From positions 1 to 26,988 of the forward strand of contig JAZNXL010000049.1 in the NCBI GenBank assembly GCA_045593905.1: 26,988 nucleotides of DNA. The letters are read 5' to 3'. Below are positions 24,000 through 26,988 of this stretch, piece by piece. Made by a program: the position numbers and the translations under genes. The notes beneath the pieces are model-generated. The model was not told the DNA's origin. It searched no databases and was given only the letters and a program-made list of their open reading frames with translations. The first letter of the stretch is position 1. Every line of letters begins with the position of its first letter. The DNA comes from RGIG9041 sp045593905. Lineage in GTDB: Bacteria > Bacillota > Clostridia > Oscillospirales > QAKW01.

Positions 24000-24542
24000 T
24001 TAATATTTCTTTTTATCGTGGCGAAGCATAGCAATAAATATTGAAACAAGCGTGATTGTTTCGCAAATAATTGCACCGATAGAGCCTGTTATTACATTAT
24101 AAACAAGCCACGCGGGCGAGCTAACAAGTCCGCATTTTCTAACGTCTGATGCGTCTTTTAACATAAAGCCAATGTGTAGAGCTGTCATACCTATTACAGG
24201 TAATAATTCTATTATAAAATTGTATGTAGTTGCTTCTCTTCCAAATACAGTAAAGTTTAAAACGTATACTGATACGTATGAAGCAAAAAACACTATAAAC
24301 CACGGTAAGTTATCGGCCTTGGTTTTATCTTTATAAAGAAAAACAAGCGCGCGTATTACTGCAATAACGTTTAAAAGACCACCAACGTATGCACCAAGCA
24401 TTAAAAAATTGATAGCAAATAACAAACCACCAAAAAGTTGCAACGTAATAATTGTGCTTTGTTTTTTGCCCTGATAGGATATTATGTTAAATGCCATTGC
24501 GGCAATGCCTATTATCTGTGCAACAATTTCAACAATTTTCAT
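24000..24542 (-). CDS. YgjV-family inner membrane protein
   Basis: This 180-residue protein is almost wholly hydrophobic, with about six membrane helices (roughly 5-23, 31-48, 50-69, 78-98, 105-126, 148-172). A basic tail RHDKKKY suggests a cytoplasmic C-terminus. The N-terminal part (GIAAMAFNIISYQGKKQSTII then LLFAINFLMLGAYVGGLLN) is characteristic of the YgjV group. By eye it also resembles the small PQ-loop/SWEET-like carriers. GAGGT precedes ATG 24542. It is the first gene of the operon with the ene-reductase and AcnX, only 22 bases before the reductase and with no terminator between. A role in moving or sensing the pathway substrate is inference. Confidence 0.8.
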   Translation of the reverse strand: MKIVEIVAQIIGIAAMAFNIISYQGKKQSTIITLQLFGGLLFAINFLMLGAYVGGLLNVIAVIRALVFLYKDKTKADNLPWFIVFFASYVSVYVLNFTVFGREATTYNFIIELLPVIGMTALHIGFMLKDASDVRKCGLVSSPAWLVYNVITGSIGAIICETITLVSIFIAMLRHDKKKY

Positions 24543-24572
24543 AAGTACCTCACCATAGTTGCAATTACTTAC

Positions 24573-24601
24573 AATATAACATTTTTAATTTACTTTTTCA
24601 A
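24573..24601 (-). promoter_or_regulatory. Promoter of the YgjV-reductase-AcnX operon
   Basis: On the minus strand, TTGAAA (24596-24601) and TATATT (24573-24578) are 17 bases apart, three bases from the preceding terminator. One lone TAACAT lies near the -10 box, without a second copy. Confidence 0.65.
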
Positions 24602-24604
24602 TAT

Positions 24605-24630
24605 AAAAACCACCCACAAGGGTGGTTTTT
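24605..24630 (-). terminator. Terminator of the beta-propeller gene
   Basis: An 11-bp perfect stem AAAAACCACCC with a four-base loop is followed on the minus strand by a T-rich tract, 2 bases after the stop codon. Confidence 0.88.
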
Positions 24631-24632
24631 GT

Positions 24633-25787
24633 TTATTTTTTAATGAGTTGGGCAGTATAACGAACAACGTCTGTGCCGTTATGATTGTTTAAGATTGAAA
24701 ATGTATTTGAGGTTAAAATGTTAGGCTGCATTTTGTTGTCATCGGGTATGATTGCGTTATAGTGGTTGCCCCATACTTTGCCGTCCTGATAAACGATTTC
24801 GGGCTTTGTCCAGTTAATCATATCTTTTGATGTTGCGATTTGCATTACTTTGCATTTTTTATCCATACCGGGAAGGTCCATCATATCTTTTGATTTTAAG
24901 ATGGGTTTGCTTGTCATAATGTACATCTGCTCGGGCTCACTGTAAACAACGCGGGGGTGCCACGCGTCTTCCATAATCGGTGTTTCTTTTCCAAGGTTAC
25001 CTGCTTCGCAGAAACTGCCGTTATAGTATTTTACAAAATCTCCCATAGTACCGTCTGTGCGCTTTCGACATCTTGCAATGTAAACGTCACAGCTTTTCCA
25101 GTTTTTATATGAATCTTCGTCAATATTTATTGAGATAATATTGTAGTAAACATAAATGTATTCACCGTCAGGCTCAATAAAGAAAGAAAAATCACCGCTG
25201 CCAAAGCGAATCAGACTGCCTTCTTGACCTATAACGTTACCGGCGCCGGGGTTATAACGGTCTGTAAGCGAAATTTCATTTCCTGTTAAAACCCAACGGT
25301 CAAAGGTCCATGTTTTACCCTCATCGTCTGAGTGCATAAGACCTATGTGTCTGAAGTCTGAGTCATATTTAGGTGTTTTGCATGGACCAAACGCGTCATA
25401 AGCTGTTCCGCGACCGTTCCAGCCTGTTTCGTTGTGAAACCAGCAGAAGAAACGGTGAGTGTTGGGACATATGTATAGACCAAACGGCCACATACTACCG
25501 CGTGGTAAAATTCCTTCGGGATAACGAACACCTGCAAAAGCGTATTCGGCGTGGCCAATGCTGAAGTTTGTTTCGATAGGGTAAAGCTTTTCCATATCGT
25601 CTAAGCACGTGCCCGAGAACATTGCAATTTCGCCCATGTGCGAGTGTCCGCTCATTGCCCACAGTTTACCGTCGGTATCTCTATACATAGGTGTTGTGCC
25701 GTCCTGATAAACGTTATATTTATTCATAAAAGGAGATTCTCTCTCATTTGTGATTTTTAGTTCGTATTTGTCAAAAAAACCTTCCAT
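24633..25787 (-). CDS. Sialidase-like beta-propeller protein of unknown substrate
   Basis: This 384-residue protein is rich in Trp, Tyr and Gly. It has an Asp-box-like motif SDDEGKTW (153-160) and a later QIATSKDMINWTKPEIV repeat, both typical of five- or six-bladed propellers of sialidases and GH43/GH32-type enzymes. HPRVVYSEPEQMYIMTS near residue 280 is another blade-like strand set. There is no signal peptide, so it should be cytosolic. ATG 25787 follows GAGGTG; the in-frame GTG at 25796 lies inside that site. It has its own promoter and terminator. The fold class is reasonably sure; catalytic residues and substrate cannot be assigned. Confidence 0.7.
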   Translation of the reverse strand: MEGFFDKYELKITNERESPFMNKYNVYQDGTTPMYRDTDGKLWAMSGHSHMGEIAMFSGTCLDDMEKLYPIETNFSIGHAEYAFAGVRYPEGILPRGSMWPFGLYICPNTHRFFCWFHNETGWNGRGTAYDAFGPCKTPKYDSDFRHIGLMHSDDEGKTWTFDRWVLTGNEISLTDRYNPGAGNVIGQEGSLIRFGSGDFSFFIEPDGEYIYVYYNIISINIDEDSYKNWKSCDVYIARCRKRTDGTMGDFVKYYNGSFCEAGNLGKETPIMEDAWHPRVVYSEPEQMYIMTSKPILKSKDMMDLPGMDKKCKVMQIATSKDMINWTKPEIVYQDGKVWGNHYNAIIPDDNKMQPNILTSNTFSILNNHNGTDVVRYTAQLIKK

Positions 25788-25805
25788 TTTTATCACCTCA
25801 AGTAA

Positions 25806-25833
25806 ATTATAAAAAACTTTAATAATTTTGCAA
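25806..25833 (-). promoter_or_regulatory. Promoter of the beta-propeller gene
   Basis: On the minus strand, TTGCAA (25828-25833) and TATAAT (25806-25811) have a 16-base spacer. The -35 box is a partial match. Confidence 0.55.
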
Positions 25834-25850
25834 TAGATTTAAATAAAATA

Positions 25851-25868
25851 ACCACCCGATTGGGTGGT
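25851..25868 (-). terminator. Terminator of the P-loop kinase gene
   Basis: A 7-bp stem ACCACCC/GGGTGGT with a GATT loop, followed on the minus strand by TATTTTATTT. The 29 bases 25851-25879 are identical to 26794-26822, the plus-strand right part of the tRNA terminator. Confidence 0.72.
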
Positions 25869-25878
25869 ATTTTTATTT

Positions 25879-25934
25879 GAAAGGGTTGCACAAATTCGAA
25901 CCCTTTCGAATTTTTAACCTATGTGTTCGAACCC
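25879..25934. repeat. Nested hairpins with tRNA T-arm-like TTCGAACCC copies
   Basis: Two stems compete. GAAAGGGTT (25879-25887) can pair with AACCCTTTC (25899-25907), or AATTCGAA (25893-25900) with TTCGAATT (25905-25912). TTCGAACCC occurs at 25895 and again at 25926. It lies in the 177-base gap between the kinase and propeller genes and does not fold as a tRNA. Confidence 0.55.
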
Positions 25935-25964
25935 CTACATATTTTTAGGAATGGTGTTTTATAG

Positions 25965-26480
25965 TTATAAATCAATGGTGATTTCGTATTTATCATCAAT
26001 AAGAATATAGTTCACATTATATAACTGTGCAAGTTTTAAGATTTCGGCATTGTCTACCAGCACACTTTCGATAGTACACCACTCATCGTCTAAACGGCTT
26101 TCAATTATATTTGCATATTTTTTTATGTCAGCAAAGTGGTTTCTAATATAACCCTCACTCATTATAAGGCAGTAATATTTAATCTCTTTAAGATATTCTA
26201 CTTCAAAGTCCTTCTGCCAATCGAACGGAATATAGCAACCTTCAACAACTAAGTTCTGCCTGTTTTCAATTGCAGTTTTAATCATTTCGCGGACAATAGG
26301 CCATAAGTATGCAGTCAAATCTTTATCATCGCTCATAGGAGTAAGTTCCGTGTTGCCGCTGCGAATTAAACCCATTTTCAAATGGTCAATGGACAAGTAC
26401 GGATATTTATATTTTTCAAGCAGTTTTTGTGCAGTTGCTGTCTTACCCGTGTGCGATGCACCTGTAATTAAAACAATCAT
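25965..26480 (-). CDS. Small P-loop kinase-like ATP-binding protein
   Basis: This 171-residue protein begins with MIVLITGASHTGKTATAQKL, a Walker A loop (GASHTGKT, about 7-14) of the small nucleotide and shikimate-kinase-like superfamily. YPYLSIDHLKMGLIRSG follows, and an acidic NLVVEGCYIPFDW strand is where such kinases place the substrate-contact or Walker B part. No lid domain of adenylate kinase type is evident. It may phosphorylate a small metabolite or act as a small NTPase; I do not recognise the exact family. ATG 26480 has only a modest AGGGAC before it. It forms a single-gene unit with a promoter at 26517-26545 and the terminator at 25851-25868. Confidence 0.7.
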   Translation of the reverse strand: MIVLITGASHTGKTATAQKLLEKYKYPYLSIDHLKMGLIRSGNTELTPMSDDKDLTAYLWPIVREMIKTAIENRQNLVVEGCYIPFDWQKDFEVEYLKEIKYYCLIMSEGYIRNHFADIKKYANIIESRLDDEWCTIESVLVDNAEILKLAQLYNVNYILIDDKYEITIDL

Positions 26481-26516
26481 TATCTTTGTCCCTACAATTT
26501 TTTATTTGTCGGTTAG

Positions 26517-26545
26517 ATTATACCATAAATTATATTTATAATCAA
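26517..26545 (-). promoter_or_regulatory. Promoter of the P-loop kinase gene
   Basis: On the minus strand, TTGATT (26540-26545) and TATAAT (26517-26522) are 17 bases apart. Confidence 0.72.
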
Positions 26546-26670
26546 CACTTTGCTTAGCAAATCACCTTTTCGAAACTTGTCAAGAATTTCGGACAGATAA
26601 AAGAGTGAAAAGTGAAGAGTTAATAGTGAAAAAGTAAAATCGACAAGTCTCTGTCGAAATTTGTCGATTT
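26546..26670. repeat. Gene-free stretch made of short repeats
   Basis: Part of the 340-base gap between the kinase gene and tRNA-Tyr. AGTGAA occurs at 26604, 26611 and 26625. ACTTGTC (26575-26581) is inverted as GACAAGT (26642-26648), and ATTTCGGACAG (26586-26596) is inverted with one base missing as CTGTCGAAAT (26651-26660). I see no gene or riboswitch. Confidence 0.55.
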
Positions 26671-26671
26671 T
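26636..26671. repeat. Hairpin AAAATCGACAA
   Basis: An 11-bp perfect stem with a 14-base loop. On the minus strand it is followed by a T-rich run, so it may also act as a terminator for whatever is read from the tRNA side. Confidence 0.55.
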
Positions 26672-26766
26672 GGTGGGAGCGGTTGGATTCGCCCTCGTTG
26701 CTACTCGGGCCGGGGTCGGCTCTAACAGTCCACTGGACTATTATTCACTACCGACCCTTCGAATCC
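26671..26766. repeat. Complex palindromic element with a tRNA-Tyr 3'-end-like start
   Basis: The first 21 bases match the tRNA-Tyr end at 26821-26841 except at two positions or fewer. Inside are nested inverted repeats: GGATTCG (26685-26691) with CGAATCC (26760-26766), GGGTCGG (26713-26719) with CCGACCC (26751-26757), and an inner AGTCC/GGACT hairpin around 26728-26739. A side arm GCCC/GGGC lies at 26691-26710. It reads like a folded repeat element and not a gene. Confidence 0.6.
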
Positions 26767-26782
26767 ACAACTTATTCCTATT

Positions 26783-26822
26783 CAAATAAAAATACCACCC
26801 GATTGGGTGGTATTTTTATTTG
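26783..26822. terminator. Terminator of the tRNA-Thr/tRNA-Tyr pair
   Basis: A perfect 18-bp stem (CAAATAAAAATACCACCC) with a GATT loop. The arm nearest the tRNA begins with the CA of the tRNA-Tyr CCA end. T-rich tracts on both sides make it usable in both directions. Confidence 0.85.
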
Positions 26823-26905
26823 GTGGGAGCGGGTGGATTCGAACCACCGTAGTCGTTGACAACAGATTTACAGTCTGCCCCCTTTGGCCGCTCGGGAACA
26901 CTCCC
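26821..26905 (-). tRNA. tRNA-Tyr (anticodon GTA)
   Basis: On the minus strand the 85-base gene has acceptor GGGAGTG/CGCTCCC (one G-T pair), discriminator A and encoded CCA. The anticodon arm is GCAGA-CTGTAAA-TCTGT, the long variable arm is typical of bacterial tRNA-Tyr, and the T arm is GGTGG-TTCGAAT-CCACC. It follows tRNA-Thr by 6 bases. Confidence 0.95.
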
Positions 26906-26911
26906 ACTATA

Positions 26912-26986
26912 TGGAGCTGGTGATCGGAGTCGAACCAACAACCTGCTGATTACAAATCAGCTGCTCTGCCATTGAGCCACACCAGC
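26912..26986 (-). tRNA. tRNA-Thr (anticodon TGT)
   Basis: On the minus strand the 75-base gene has acceptor GCTGGTG/CACCAGC, discriminator T, encoded CCA, anticodon arm GCTGA-TTTGTAA-TCAGC and T loop TTCGACT. The gene is complete, ending 2 bases from the window edge. It is probably co-transcribed with tRNA-Tyr, and further tRNAs may precede it. Confidence 0.95.
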
Positions 26987-26988
26987 GA

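Noticed and set aside
1..24076. proA/proC and AcnX as one hydroxyproline pathway
   Set aside because: AcnX can act on cis-3-hydroxyproline, but proC and AcnX are about 19 kb apart in different operons and other proline enzymes are missing near AcnX.
24573..24584. Lone TAACAT at the ygjV promoter as a DeoR site
   Set aside because: Only one half is present; the proposed operator needs two units 10 bases apart, and such a hexamer is expected by chance in AT-rich DNA.
25879..25934. Possible tRNA gene from TTCGAACCC motifs
   Set aside because: No acceptor stem, anticodon arm or CCA end can be folded around either copy; at best it is a relic.
26481..26820. CRISPR array or integrated element in the repeat-rich gap
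   Set aside because: The repeats are few, irregular and without spacers, and no integrase, transposase or cas gene is present in the window.

Overview
The window looks like chromosomal DNA of an AT-rich, low-GC Gram-positive anaerobe, most likely a gut-type Clostridia (Bacillota). The evidence is strong AGGAGG ribosome sites before nearly every gene, several near-consensus TTGACT-17-TATAAT promoters, TTG starts, hairpins with T tracts as terminators, rubrerythrin, and tRNAs with encoded CCA. I see no phage, IS element, CRISPR array or plasmid gene. The species call is inference only.

Layout. (1) 1-1058: end of proA and complete proC, the last steps of proline synthesis, on the plus strand. 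(2) 1063-10920, all minus: a peptide-use block with dipeptidase PepD, an M24 Xaa-Pro-type peptidase, a five-gene oligopeptide ABC transporter (oppBCDFA) and tripeptidase PepT. (3) 10921-12501: rubrerythrin, divergent from an AraC-type regulator with a cupin sensor. (4) 12500-20171: a 2-oxoacid dehydrogenase locus (E2, E3, a fused E1 alpha-beta and a co-translated metallo-beta-lactamase-fold protein) under its own promoter, preceded by a DeoR-type repressor gene and a divergent lipoate-protein ligase gene. Both the repressor promoter and the E2 promoter carry the same pair of tandem 10-bp repeats, a likely operator. (5) 20175-24601: a four-gene operon encoding a YgjV-like membrane protein, an Fe-S/FMN/FAD ene-reductase of the old-yellow-enzyme type, and the two subunits of aconitase X. 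(6) 24605-26545: a sialidase-like beta-propeller protein and a small P-loop kinase, each with its own promoter and terminator. (7) 26546-26988: a repeat-rich intergenic stretch and a tRNA-Thr/tRNA-Tyr pair.

How the genes work together. Imported peptides would be cut by PepD, the M24 peptidase and PepT. The lipoate ligase would charge the lipoyl lysine of E2, the core of the dehydrogenase complex, and DeoR probably ties complex synthesis to a metabolite. The YgjV-reductase-AcnX operon has the logic of a dehydrate-then-reduce pathway: AcnX removes water from a hydroxy acid and the flavoenzyme reduces the resulting double bond. Its substrate is unknown, and it is the best candidate here for an undescribed pathway.
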